Shown one piece after another: positions 51,931-60,921 of a stretch of DNA of 64,000 nt. A program made the position numbers and the translations under genes. A model generated the notes under the pieces. It made no database searches. It was not told where the DNA came from and saw only the letters and a program-made list of their open reading frames with translations. The stretch's first letter is position 1. Each line of letters starts with the position of its first letter. This DNA comes from Comamonadaceae bacterium (lineage in GTDB: Bacteria; Pseudomonadota; Gammaproteobacteria; Burkholderiales; Burkholderiaceae_C), in assembly GCA_947455465.1 (NCBI GenBank), contig CANGNS010000001.1, positions 186,001-250,000 of the forward strand. The letters are read 5' to 3'.

Positions 51931-53127
51931 ATGCCAGCCACGACCGACGATTACCTGACCCCCTTGGCCCAAACCCTGATCGAGCGCGCCCGCGCCATGA
52001 TCCCCACCCTGGCCGCACGCGCCCGCGCCAGCGAGGACACAGGCCTGATTTCGGCCGACACCATCGCCGAGATGAAAGAGGCCGGTTTTTTCAAAGTACT
52101 GCAACCCAAGCGCTGGGGCGGCTACGAGATGGACCCCAGAGTGTTCTACCAAGTTCAGATGGCCCTGGCCGAAGGCTGCATGGCTACCGCCTGGGTTTAT
52201 GGCGTGGTGGGCGTACACAACTGGCAAATTCCGCTCTTCCCGGAGCAAGCGCAGCAAGAGGTGTGGGGCCAAGATTCCAACATCCTGACCGCCTCCACCT
52301 ACATGCCTGTGGGCAAGGCCGAACCGGTCGAGGGCGGCTACCGCTTTAGCGGCCATTGGAGCTGGAGCAGCGGCGTCGAGTTTTGCGACTGGATTTTGCT
52401 AGGCGGCCTGCTGCCCAAGAAAAATGGCTCGGGCGAGATCGAACACTGCACTTTTTTGCTGCCCAAGGCTGATTTCCAGGTCGTCAAGAACTTTGATGTG
52501 CTCGGTCTGCGCGCCACCGGCAGCCATGACATCGTGGTCAAAGACGCCTTCGTCCCCGAGCACCGCACCCAGCGCACCAACGACCACAGCGACGCGGGCT
52601 GCCCTGGCCGGGCCACCAACCCGGGCTGGCTCTACCGTATTCCGTTTACCCAGGTGTTCCAGCGTGCGGTGTCCACCGCTTGTATTGGGGCGACCGAGGG
52701 CGCGATTGCCAGCTTTCGCCAGCGCGCGGCCAGCTTTGTGGGCAAACACGGCTCCAAGACGGCCGAGGACGTCAACGCCCAAATGGCCGTCAGCCAGGCC
52801 ATGATGCTGACCGACCAGCTGCGTTTGGTGCTACTGCGCAACTACCAGCGCGTGGTCGATTGCGCCCAAAGCCAAGAAAAAATGCCCGTGGAAGAGCGTC
52901 TGATGCAGCGCGCCCAGTCGGCCATCGTGCCCAAGCTGTGTGCCGAGGCGGTGAACGAAATCATGCGCGCCTGCGCCGCCGGCGGCGTGTTCAAAACCAA
53001 TCCGATTGAGCGCATTTTTAGGGACTTGCATGTGGCGCGTGGCCACATCGCCAACAATGCCGACGCTTTTGCGCGCGCCCATGGCTCGGTCATGCTGGGC
53101 TTGCCCAATACCGATCCCTTCGTCTGA
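51931..53127 (+). CDS. hsaA: Flavin-dependent 3-HSA hydroxylase, oxygenase component (HsaA type)
   Basis: This 398-aa acyl-CoA-dehydrogenase-fold monooxygenase (HpaH/HsaA group) has an N-terminal helical domain (LAARARASEDTGLISADTIAEM), GHWSWSSGVEFCDWILLGG, FDVLGLRATGSHDIVVKDAFVPEHR and a C-terminal helix ending in HGSVMLGLPNTDP. With HsaB it hydroxylates 3-HSA to the catechol cleaved by TesB. ATG at 51931 has GGAG 7 bp upstream. It is the first gene of a kstD-kshB-fadD3 operon. Confidence 0.89.
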   Translation: MPATTDDYLTPLAQTLIERARAMIPTLAARARASEDTGLISADTIAEMKEAGFFKVLQPKRWGGYEMDPRVFYQVQMALAEGCMATAWVYGVVGVHNWQIPLFPEQAQQEVWGQDSNILTASTYMPVGKAEPVEGGYRFSGHWSWSSGVEFCDWILLGGLLPKKNGSGEIEHCTFLLPKADFQVVKNFDVLGLRATGSHDIVVKDAFVPEHRTQRTNDHSDAGCPGRATNPGWLYRIPFTQVFQRAVSTACIGATEGAIASFRQRAASFVGKHGSKTAEDVNAQMAVSQAMMLTDQLRLVLLRNYQRVVDCAQSQEKMPVEERLMQRAQSAIVPKLCAEAVNEIMRACAAGGVFKTNPIERIFRDLHVARGHIANNADAFARAHGSVMLGLPNTDPFV

Positions 53128-53138
53128 TCGGCCGCGCC

Positions 53139-54860
53139 ATGGATTACGACCTTATCGTGGTCGGGTCGGGCGCGGGCGCCCTGCTCGCAGCCATTGCCGC
53201 CCACGACGGCGGCCTGCGCCCACTGGTGATTGAGAAAACCAATTTGGTCGGCGGCACCTCGGCGCTGTCGGGTGGTGGCATCTGGATTCCTGTCAATGAC
53301 GACATGGCCAAGGCCGGCATCCCAGACAGCACCGACACCGCTTTTGGCTACGTCAAACGCTGCGCACGCGGCCTGGCCAGCGACCGGCGCATCCTGGCCT
53401 ATGTGGAAACAGCGCGCACCCTGGCGCGCACGCTGGCGCAAATCGGTGTGCCTTACCGCTGCATGCCGCACTATTCGGACTATTACCCGGCCACCGAAGG
53501 CGCACTGCCCGGCGGGCGCACCATGGACCCGGTCGATTTCAATGCCGGCCGCCTGGGCCTGCAAGGCCTGGAGCTGCTGCGCCCAACCAACCCAGGCCAG
53601 CTGATTTTGGGGCGCATGCAAATCAACGCCTTCGAGGCGCGCTCCATGCTGGCGCGCGAGCGCAAGTCCAAATGGGTGCTGATGTGGATCATGGCACGCT
53701 ATTTTCTGGACTACCCCTGGCGCAACAAAACCCGCCGCGACCGGCGCCTGACCGGCGGCCAGGCCCTGGTCGGCGGTCTGCTGACCGCCGCGCGCAAGCG
53801 CAATATTCCGATCTGGACCGAGACCACGCTGCAGTCTCTGCAACACAAAGACGGCCGGGTGTGCGGCGTCACCGTGCTGCGTGACGGGCAAACCCAGTCT
53901 ATTTCGGCTGCCAAAGCCGTTTTGCTGGCCGCAGGCGGATTCGAGCGCAACCAAGAAATGCGCGAGCGCCACCTGCCCCAACCCACCAACCAGGCCTGGA
54001 CCGCCACGCCCCCGGGCGCCAACACGGGCGACGCCATCCGCGCCGGTGCCGAGGTAGGCGCGCAGCTGCACCTGATGGAACACACCTGGGGCGCGCCTAC
54101 GCTGGCCGTCCCCAAGGAAGAAAAGTTTCGGGCCATGTTTGTGGAGCGATCGCTGCCCGGTTGCATGGTGGTCAATGGGCGTGGCGAGCGCTTCCTCAAT
54201 GAATCGGGGCCCTACCCCGAGTTCCAGCAAGCCATGTTTGCCAACCATGCCAAAACCGGCAGCGCCATTCCGGCCTGGATCGTGTTTGATGCGCGCTTTC
54301 GGTCCAAATACCCCATCGGCCCGATGATGCCGGCCAGCGCCGTGCCCGACAGCCGACTGCGCAAAAGCTGGCTCGGCCAGGTGTACTGGAAAGGCGAAAC
54401 CCTGCAAGAACTGGCGGCGCACATCGGCGTTGACCCGCAAGGCCTGGCTGCCAGTGCGGCGCGCATGAGCCAGTTTGCCCAAACCGGCAAAGACCTGGAC
54501 TTTGACCGGGGCGGCAACAGCTTTGACCGCTACTACGGCGACATCCACGTGCACCCCAACCCGAATTTGGCCCCGATCGACCAAGGCCCGTTTTACGCCA
54601 TGCAGCTGTGGCCCGGCGACATCGGCACCAAAGGCGGCCTGCTGACCGACGAAGACGCCCGCGTGCTCGACACCCAGGGCCAGCCCATCGAAGGCCTGTA
54701 CTGCGTGGGCAATAACGCCGCCTCGGTCATGGGCCCGTCTTACCCGGGCGCAGGCTCTACGCTGGGCCCGGCCATGACCTTTGCGCTGCGGGCGGTGGCG
54801 CACCTGCGCGGCCAAAGCATGGCTTTACAACGGACCGATTTGCTGGACAGCGCCGTATGA
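53139..54860 (+). CDS. kstD: 3-ketosteroid delta-1-dehydrogenase (KstD/TesH)
   Basis: This 573-aa flavoprotein has the FAD motif VVGSGAGALLAAIAAHDGG and VIEKTNLVGGTSALSGGGIW. Active-site region PHYSDYYPATEG has Tyr112, Tyr115 and Tyr116. The C-terminal SYPGAGSTLGPAM supplies the Tyr-Gly pair that polarises the 3-keto group. It inserts the C1-C2 double bond, a prerequisite for B-ring opening with KshAB. It overlaps the next FAD protein by ATGA and follows hsaA by 11 bp. Confidence 0.9.
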   Translation: MDYDLIVVGSGAGALLAAIAAHDGGLRPLVIEKTNLVGGTSALSGGGIWIPVNDDMAKAGIPDSTDTAFGYVKRCARGLASDRRILAYVETARTLARTLAQIGVPYRCMPHYSDYYPATEGALPGGRTMDPVDFNAGRLGLQGLELLRPTNPGQLILGRMQINAFEARSMLARERKSKWVLMWIMARYFLDYPWRNKTRRDRRLTGGQALVGGLLTAARKRNIPIWTETTLQSLQHKDGRVCGVTVLRDGQTQSISAAKAVLLAAGGFERNQEMRERHLPQPTNQAWTATPPGANTGDAIRAGAEVGAQLHLMEHTWGAPTLAVPKEEKFRAMFVERSLPGCMVVNGRGERFLNESGPYPEFQQAMFANHAKTGSAIPAWIVFDARFRSKYPIGPMMPASAVPDSRLRKSWLGQVYWKGETLQELAAHIGVDPQGLAASAARMSQFAQTGKDLDFDRGGNSFDRYYGDIHVHPNPNLAPIDQGPFYAMQLWPGDIGTKGGLLTDEDARVLDTQGQPIEGLYCVGNNAASVMGPSYPGAGSTLGPAMTFALRAVAHLRGQSMALQRTDLLDSAV

Positions 54861-56536
54861 GCACCAGCCCGCGCATCTCCACCGTCACCCCGGTGGAGCC
54901 TGCCCTGCTGGTTGAAGACGCCAACAGCCTGGATTGGAGCGAAAGCGCCGACGTGCTAGTCATCGGCTGGGGCGCTGCCGGTGCCTGCGCGGCCATTGAG
55001 GCACGCAGCCAGGGCGCCAGCGTGTTGGTGATCGACCGTTTTGAGGGCGGCGGCGCCAGCACCTTGTCCGGCGGCGTGGTCTATGCCGGGGGCGGCACGC
55101 CCTACCAACAAGAGGCGGGTTTTAGTGACACGCCCCAGGCCATGGCGCGCTATCTGGCCAAGGAAGTGCAAGGCGCGGTCAGCGAAGCGACGATTTCGCG
55201 CTTTTGCGCTGATAGCGTGGCCAATTTGCGCTGGCTCGAGGATCAAGGTCTGCGCTTTGACGCGCGCATGCCGGCACACAAAACCTCCTACCCACCGAAA
55301 GACAAATTTCTCTACTACTCGGGCAACGAGCAGGTGCCGGCCTACCAGGACGGCATCAGCGCGCCGGCCCCGCGCGGCCACCGCACCCTGGGCCAGGGGC
55401 AATCGGGCAAAGAGCTCTACACCGCCTTGCGTGCGGCCACGCTGCGCGCAGGCGCCGTGCCGCTGACGCAAACCACCGTGCGCCGCTTGGTGCGCCAGCG
55501 AAGTGCAGACGGCCAGGACGGTCCGGTGCTGGGCGTGCAAGTCTGGGCTTTGCCAAAAGACCACCCAGAGACCCTGCGTCATGCGCAATTGCATGCGCAG
55601 GTAGCGCGCTGGCGCCTGGTGCGCCCGGCCAAGGCCATGGCCTGCCGACGCGAGGCAGCGGCCATCGAGCAGCGCATCGCGCAGCCGCGCTTTATCCGTG
55701 CGCTGCGCGCCGTGGTGCTGACCACCGGCGGCTTTATCTACAACCCCGAGATGATGGCCGCCCACGCGCCACACGCCAAGCGCGGCTGGCCCGTAGGCGC
55801 TGCCGGCTGCGACGGCAGCGGTATCCGGCTAGGGCAAAGCGTCGGGGGCCAAACCCAGGGCATGGACAACATCTCGGCCTGGCGCTTTATTACGCCGCCC
55901 TCAGCCTGGCCGCGCGGCCTGGTAGTCAACACCCAAGGCGCACGTTTTTGCAATGAAGAGGTCTATGGCGCCACCCTGGGCCATGAAATGATTACCCACC
56001 AAGGCGGCCGCGCTTGGTTGATTTTGGACCGCAAGCTGCGCGCGCAAGCCACGCGCCAATGCCTGTGGGGCGGCTTGTGGGCGTTCCAGGCGGTGCCTGC
56101 GCTCACGCTCATGTGGCTACACGCGCGCAAAGCGCCCACCATCGCCGCGCTGGCGGCGCGCATTGGCGCAGACCCGCAAACCTTGCAAAACAGCCTGGAC
56201 CAGGCCAATGCCGCTGCCCAAGGCCGGGGCGAAGATCCGGTGGGCAAATCCACCGGCATGCGCCAAGCCATGCCCGAGGGCCCGTATTTCGCGCTGGATA
56301 TCTCCGTTGGCTCGCCGGTATTTCCGCTGGCAACCCTCACCTTGGGCGGTTTGCTTGTGGATGAAAGCAGCGGCTTGGTACTCGATGCCCAAGGCGCGCC
56401 TATTGCCGGCCTGTATGGCGCGGGCCGGGCGGCCGTGGGCTTGGCCTCCGGGCGCTACGTCAGCGGCCTGTCTCTGGCAGACTGCGTGTTTTCAGGGCGG
56501 CGGGCCGGCAAGGCAGCGGCCAGTGGCATGGCTTAA
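54857..56536 (+). CDS. FAD-binding KstD-like/fumarate-reductase-type flavoprotein, function uncertain
   Basis: The 559-aa flavoprotein has an extended N-terminus (about 30 residues), VLVIGWGAAGACAAIEARSQG, FEGGGASTLSGGVVYAGGG, VVLTTGGFIYNPEM, GLVVNTQGARFCNEE and the C-terminal GRAAVGLASGRYVSGLSLA. It has no SYPGAGSTLG segment like that of the true KstD upstream, so it is not a plain second KstD or TesI. It may reduce or desaturate a steroid ring, perhaps a delta-4 or 5-beta step. It is translationally coupled to kstD. Roughly 70 residues in the middle (Arg/Ala-rich, about 230-280) are poorly conserved in appearance. Confidence 0.75.
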   Translation: MSTSPRISTVTPVEPALLVEDANSLDWSESADVLVIGWGAAGACAAIEARSQGASVLVIDRFEGGGASTLSGGVVYAGGGTPYQQEAGFSDTPQAMARYLAKEVQGAVSEATISRFCADSVANLRWLEDQGLRFDARMPAHKTSYPPKDKFLYYSGNEQVPAYQDGISAPAPRGHRTLGQGQSGKELYTALRAATLRAGAVPLTQTTVRRLVRQRSADGQDGPVLGVQVWALPKDHPETLRHAQLHAQVARWRLVRPAKAMACRREAAAIEQRIAQPRFIRALRAVVLTTGGFIYNPEMMAAHAPHAKRGWPVGAAGCDGSGIRLGQSVGGQTQGMDNISAWRFITPPSAWPRGLVVNTQGARFCNEEVYGATLGHEMITHQGGRAWLILDRKLRAQATRQCLWGGLWAFQAVPALTLMWLHARKAPTIAALAARIGADPQTLQNSLDQANAAAQGRGEDPVGKSTGMRQAMPEGPYFALDISVGSPVFPLATLTLGGLLVDESSGLVLDAQGAPIAGLYGAGRAAVGLASGRYVSGLSLADCVFSGRRAGKAAASGMA

Positions 56537-56547
56537 AGGAATGTGAC

Positions 56548-57312
56548 ATGCAAGGTCTCGCGGACAAAACGATTTTGATTACCGGCGGTGCCGGTGGCTT
56601 GGGCAGTGCTGCGGTGGCTTTGTTTATTGAACAAGGTGCGCGCGTCGTCATCAGCGATCTCCAGGTGGACGCGGGCAAGGCTTTGGCGGCGCGTTACGGC
56701 AAGCAAGCCGCTTTTGTTGTACATGACGTCACCAGCGAGGCCGCCTGGACGCAGGCCATGGCCTTTGTGGCCCAGCAGTTCGGGCGTCTGGATGTACTCA
56801 TCAATAACGCGGGCATCTTGCAGTCCGGCAATATCGAGACGGCCACCTTGGCCCAATGGCGCCAGCTGATGCAGGTCAACGCCGACTCCTGTTTTTTGGG
56901 CTGCCAGCAGGGCATTTTGGCCATGAAGGCGCATGGTGGCAGCATCGTCAATGTCGCATCCGTCGCGTCTTGGATGCCCATGCAGGACTTTCCTGCCTAT
57001 GGCGCCAGCAAAGCGGCCGTCGCCTCGCTGACGCGCACGGCGGCCCTACACTGCCGCAAAAAAGGCTATGCCATTCGCGTCAATTCGCTGCACCCGGACG
57101 GCATTTACACGCCCATGATGCAGGCCAGTGCGCCCGGTATCACGCCCGAGCAAATTTTGTTTGACCCGGCGCGCAACCCCAAAGGCCGCGCCCGCATGCC
57201 CGATGACATCGCCCGCCTCTTGGTGTTTTTGGCCAGCGACGAGGCCCAGGCCGTCAGCGGCTGCGCGCTGCAAGCGGACAACGCCATCTTGGGCATGGGT
57301 TTGTGGCCATGA
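56548..57312 (+). CDS. SDR-family hydroxysteroid dehydrogenase-like protein
   Basis: This 254-aa classical SDR has TGGAGGLGSAAVALFIEQGA, ISDLQVD (NAD preference), LINNAGILQ, a Ser in NVASVASW and YGASKAAVASL. The loop LHPDGIYTPMM before the substrate helix resembles 3-alpha- and 3-beta/17-beta-hydroxysteroid dehydrogenases. It sits between two KstD-like genes and kshB. The natural job is likely reversible oxidation of a steroid hydroxyl. The next gene overlaps it by ATGA. Confidence 0.8.
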   Translation: MQGLADKTILITGGAGGLGSAAVALFIEQGARVVISDLQVDAGKALAARYGKQAAFVVHDVTSEAAWTQAMAFVAQQFGRLDVLINNAGILQSGNIETATLAQWRQLMQVNADSCFLGCQQGILAMKAHGGSIVNVASVASWMPMQDFPAYGASKAAVASLTRTAALHCRKKGYAIRVNSLHPDGIYTPMMQASAPGITPEQILFDPARNPKGRARMPDDIARLLVFLASDEAQAVSGCALQADNAILGMGLWP

Positions 57313-58343
57313 GCGCTTTTCACACGCTGCGCGTGGCCGCGCTGAGCGCCGAGACGGCAGACGCTTGCTCCATCCATTTGGACATACCCCCCGCGCTGGC
57401 CAGCGCGTTTAGCTACCGGCCCGGCCAGTTTTTGACGCTGCGGGTGCAGGCGGGCAGTGAGACACTTTTGCGCTGCTACTCCATGTCCAGTACGCTGGGC
57501 CTGGACGCGGGTCTGCGCGTCACCGTCAAGCGGGTTGCCGGCGGGCGTGGCTCCAACGCTTTGTGCGACACGCTGCGCGCGGGCGACAGCATCGAGGTCA
57601 TGCCACCGGCAGGCCTTTTTAGCCCGCCGGACGTTCAGGGTGATTTTTTGCTCTTCGCCGGGGGCAGCGGCATTACGCCGGTGTTCTCGATATTGCGCGC
57701 GGCCTTGGCCCAGGGTACCGGCCAGGTGCGCCTGATTTATGCCAACCGCGACGCGGCATCCATCATCTTTGCCGATGCCCTCACCCAGCTACAAGCCCAA
57801 TACCACCCGCGTCTGCAGGTGCTGCATTGGCTAGATGCGCAGCAGGGCTTTGCCAACGCCAGCCAGCTCGCTGACATGGCTGCACCGCTGCGCCATGCCC
57901 CCGCCTATATTTGCGGGCCGGCGCCATTTATGGATATGGCGGTGCAGGCCTTGCACAGCCTGGGCGTGGCGCCAGAGCACATTCACCTGGAACGGTTTAC
58001 CGCCACGGCGCCAGCCCTGGCACCGGCAAACGCCGCCGACAACGCCCCTGCGCTGCCCGAGCTCATGGACGATGCCCAGCTGCACATCGAACTGGACGGC
58101 CAGCATTACCAGATGGACTGCGGACCCAACGAAACGGTGCTCGAAGCCGCGCTGCGCCACAAAGTGGCCGCGCCCTATTCCTGCCAGGCGGGCATGTGCG
58201 CCTCTTGCATGTGCCAGGTAACCGAAGGCGCGGTGCATCTGCGCCACAACGACGCCCTGGACGCCAAAGACCTGGCCCGCGCCTGGACGCTGAGCTGCCA
58301 GGCCGTGCCACGCAGCACGGTGCTGCGCGTGAAATTTCCCTGA
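57309..58343 (+). CDS. kshB: 3-ketosteroid 9-alpha-hydroxylase reductase component (KshB)
   Basis: This 344-aa class I reductase has an FAD domain ([18 protein letters not shown]), an NAD domain ([31 protein letters not shown]), and a C-terminal plant-type 2Fe-2S ferredoxin with Cys in [12 protein letters not shown] and a fourth Cys in TLSCQAVP. KshB passes electrons from NADH to the Rieske oxygenase KshA for 9-alpha hydroxylation, which opens ring B. KshA itself is not in the window, so it must lie elsewhere. ATG at 57309 overlaps the SDR stop; a GTG two codons earlier is in frame but unneeded. Confidence 0.88.
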   Translation: MSAFHTLRVAALSAETADACSIHLDIPPALASAFSYRPGQFLTLRVQAGSETLLRCYSMSSTLGLDAGLRVTVKRVAGGRGSNALCDTLRAGDSIEVMPPAGLFSPPDVQGDFLLFAGGSGITPVFSILRAALAQGTGQVRLIYANRDAASIIFADALTQLQAQYHPRLQVLHWLDAQQGFANASQLADMAAPLRHAPAYICGPAPFMDMAVQALHSLGVAPEHIHLERFTATAPALAPANAADNAPALPELMDDAQLHIELDGQHYQMDCGPNETVLEAALRHKVAAPYSCQAGMCASCMCQVTEGAVHLRHNDALDAKDLARAWTLSCQAVPRSTVLRVKFP

Positions 58344-58350
58344 CTTCGCC

Positions 58351-59970
58351 ATGCTCTCCGACGCCCCAAGCCTAGCCAGCACCTTGCCCGCCATGCTGCG
58401 CGCCAGTGCTGCGCAATTTGGCGCGCAGGCGGCCATCATCGATGGTCCGGTGCAGATCAGCTATGCCCAGCTGCTGGCGCGCAGCACACAAGCGGCGCGC
58501 GCGCTCATCAGCCTGGGCGTGCAGTCGGGCGACCGGGTGGCGATTTGGGCGCCCAATGTGTACGAATGGATCGTCGCGGCCTGCGGCTTGCAAACGGCGG
58601 GCGCAATTTTGGTGCCGCTCAATACCCGCATGAAGGGCGCCGAGGCGGCCGACATTCTGGAGCGCAGCGGCGCCAAAGTCTTGTTTTGCATCGGCGATTT
58701 TTTAGGCCAGTACGTGCCTGCACTGCTGGACGGTTTACGCCCCGCCAGCCTCCAAACCCTGGTGGTGCTGCGCCCCGGCGCCCAAACGCCAATCCAAGCA
58801 CCCGCCACCCTCACCTGGGACGCATTTGTGGCCCTGGCAGATGCCACCGAGCCCAGCGCCGTTTTGGCGCGCGAGCAGGCCCTGCATGCGCAATCCACGT
58901 CCGATATTTTGTTCACCTCGGGTACCACCGGACGCCCCAAAGGCGTGATGGCCGCGCATGGACCCACGATTGCGGCCTTCAAGGCCTGGGCGACCGCAGT
59001 AGGTTTGCAAGCCGGCGACCGCTACCTAATCGTCAATCCGTTTTTTCATGCCTTTGGCTACAAAGCCGGCTGGGTGGCCGCGCTGATGCAAGGCGCCACG
59101 ATTTACCCCCAGGCCGTTTTTGATGCCGAAACCGTACTCTCGGGCATTGCGCGTGAGCGCATCAGCTTTTTGCCCGGACCGCCCACCTTGTTTCACAGCA
59201 TGCTGTCGCACCCGGGACTGGCCCAGCACGACATTTCTTCCTTGCGGGTTTCGGTGACCGGCGCCGCCTCGGTGCCGCCCGCGCTCATCAGGCGCATGCG
59301 CGAGGAATTGCGCATTGCCAAAGTCACCACCGCCTACGGCCTGACCGAATGCGGCGGTTGCGCCACTTTGTGCGACCCCACCGACAGCGTGGAGACGGTC
59401 AGCAGCACCTGCGGCAAAGCCCTGCCCGGTACCGAGATGTGCTGCGTTGACGAACACGGCGCACGCGTGCCGGTGGGCGAACCCGGTGAGGTGCTGCTGC
59501 GCGGCTACCATGTGATGCAAGGCTATTTTGATGACCCCGAGGCGACCGCCCAGGCCATCGACCCCGAGGGCTGGCTTCACACCGGCGACATCGGCGTGAT
59601 CGATGCGCGCGGCTACCTGCGCATTACCGACCGGCTCAAAGACATGTTCATCGTGGGCGGCTTTAACTGCTACCCGGCCGAAATCGAGCGCCAGCTCAAC
59701 GAGCACCCGGCCATTGCCCAGGTGGCCGTGGTGGGCGTGCCCGACGAGCGCATGGGCGAGGTAGGCTGTGCCTGCGTGCTCTTGCGCGCCGGCCATACAC
59801 TGACGGCCCCTGATTTACTCGCCTGGGCCAAGCCGCGCATGGCCAACTACAAACTGCCGCGCCACGTGCTGTTTTTGGACAGTTTGCCGCTAAACGCCTC
59901 CAACAAAGTGCTCAAGCGGGAACTGGCGCAAAGCGCGCTGGCCCTGCTGGCGCAAGCGCCTGCCGCCTGA
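58351..59970 (+). CDS. fadD3: Acyl-CoA ligase for HIP (FadD3-like)
   Basis: This 539-aa ANL-superfamily adenylating enzyme has P-loop [52 protein letters not shown] and the hinge [20 protein letters not shown]. It activates a carboxylic acid to its CoA thioester via an AMP intermediate. In this operon (hsaA, kstD, kshB) the likely substrate is the C/D-ring acid HIP left by TesD. It is 7 bp after kshB and is the last gene of its operon. Confidence 0.86.
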   Translation: MLSDAPSLASTLPAMLRASAAQFGAQAAIIDGPVQISYAQLLARSTQAARALISLGVQSGDRVAIWAPNVYEWIVAACGLQTAGAILVPLNTRMKGAEAADILERSGAKVLFCIGDFLGQYVPALLDGLRPASLQTLVVLRPGAQTPIQAPATLTWDAFVALADATEPSAVLAREQALHAQSTSDILFTSGTTGRPKGVMAAHGPTIAAFKAWATAVGLQAGDRYLIVNPFFHAFGYKAGWVAALMQGATIYPQAVFDAETVLSGIARERISFLPGPPTLFHSMLSHPGLAQHDISSLRVSVTGAASVPPALIRRMREELRIAKVTTAYGLTECGGCATLCDPTDSVETVSSTCGKALPGTEMCCVDEHGARVPVGEPGEVLLRGYHVMQGYFDDPEATAQAIDPEGWLHTGDIGVIDARGYLRITDRLKDMFIVGGFNCYPAEIERQLNEHPAIAQVAVVGVPDERMGEVGCACVLLRAGHTLTAPDLLAWAKPRMANYKLPRHVLFLDSLPLNASNKVLKRELAQSALALLAQAPAA

Positions 59971-59997
59971 GGCGCAGGGCTTTAGCGACCCACAGCT

Positions 59998-60813
59998 TTA
60001 GCGGCCCTCAAACTGCGCTTTGCGCTTTTCAATAAAGGCCTGCATGCCCTCTTTTTGGTCGCGTGTGGCAAACAGCAGCTGGTTGGCCTTGCGCTCGAGC
60101 ATCAACGCAGTCTCGAGCGAAGCGTCAACACCAGCGAGCACCACTTCTTTGATCTGCATCGCCGCCAGGGGCGGCATGGCGGCAATCTGGCGCGCCATCT
60201 TGAGCGCCTCGTCCAGCAATTGCGCGTCGGGGAAGACCTGGCTGACCAGGCCCATGGCGCAGGCCTCTTGGGCGCTGACGGCTTTGCCGGTGAGCAGCAT
60301 GCGCATGGCGTTGAATTTGCCCACCGCGCGCACCAGACGTTGGGTGCCGCCAATGCCCGGCATGATGCCGATGCGGATCTCGGGCTGCGAAAAGCTGGCG
60401 CCCTCGCCGGCCAAAATAATGTCGCAGTGCATGGCCAGCTCGGCCCCGCCCCCAAAAGCGTAGCCGCAGACCGCCGCAATAATGGGCTTGGGGCAGCGCT
60501 CGATAGGCGCCCACACCCGCTCGGTATGCCGGCGCATGATCTCGATCGGGCCCGCGCCTTCTAAGGTCTTGATGTCGCCGCCAGCGGCAAAGACTTTGTC
60601 CCCGCCAGTGAGCACAATAGCGCGCACCGCCTCGTTGGCGCTCAGGTCGGTAAAGGCCTGCGAGAGCGCGGCCTGCAAAGACAGGCTTAGCGCATTGGCC
60701 GCCTCGGGCCGGTTCAGACGCACCAGGGCGACACCGTCATCTAGGATCTGCACCAGCACTTGCGTGCCAGGTTCAGCCGCGCCAGGGGCCACAAGGGGGT
60801 TTTCAATCGACAT
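59998..60813 (-). CDS. Enoyl-CoA hydratase (PaaF/EchA19-type crotonase)
   Basis: The 271-aa crotonase fold has the two oxyanion segments GGDKVFAAGGDIKTLEG and AAVCGYAFGGGAELAMHCD. Catalytic Glu residues are in FSQPEIRIGIMPGIGGTQRL, as in true hydratases. It would hydrate an enoyl-CoA of a steroid side chain or ring product. The ATG at 60813 is preceded by GGGAA; the frame extends far upstream through the divergent promoter, which is ignored. Its promoter shares a copy of the inverted repeat with the divergent SDR. Confidence 0.86.
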   Translation of the reverse strand: MSIENPLVAPGAAEPGTQVLVQILDDGVALVRLNRPEAANALSLSLQAALSQAFTDLSANEAVRAIVLTGGDKVFAAGGDIKTLEGAGPIEIMRRHTERVWAPIERCPKPIIAAVCGYAFGGGAELAMHCDIILAGEGASFSQPEIRIGIMPGIGGTQRLVRAVGKFNAMRMLLTGKAVSAQEACAMGLVSQVFPDAQLLDEALKMARQIAAMPPLAAMQIKEVVLAGVDASLETALMLERKANQLLFATRDQKEGMQAFIEKRKAQFEGR

Positions 60814-60869
60814 GGGCAGTTCCCGCAAATGCAATGGGGTGCATGGTGGTTTTTCGGGGGCGCCGTTAC

Positions 60870-60887
60870 ATCGTCCTTTTGGACGTA
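60870..60887. promoter_or_regulatory. 18-bp inverted repeat between divergent genes, putative LuxR-type operator, site 8
   Basis: ATCGTCCTTTTGGACGTA (plus strand) carries the perfect half toward the minus-strand hydratase. Toward the hydratase a weak CACCAT lies at 60848-60843. Toward the SDR, TAGATT at 60909-60914 is also at the standard spacing; its transcript would start about at the ATG (60922). Confidence 0.72.
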
Positions 60888-60921
60888 TTGGCCAGCGCCC
60901 GGCTCGCGTAGATTCTCCCCC

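Noticed and set aside
54857..56536. Assignment as TesI (delta-4(5-alpha)-dehydrogenase)
   Set aside because: The Tyr-Pro-Gly-Ala-Gly segment seen in the KstD upstream and expected in this family is missing, so only a general flavoprotein call is given.
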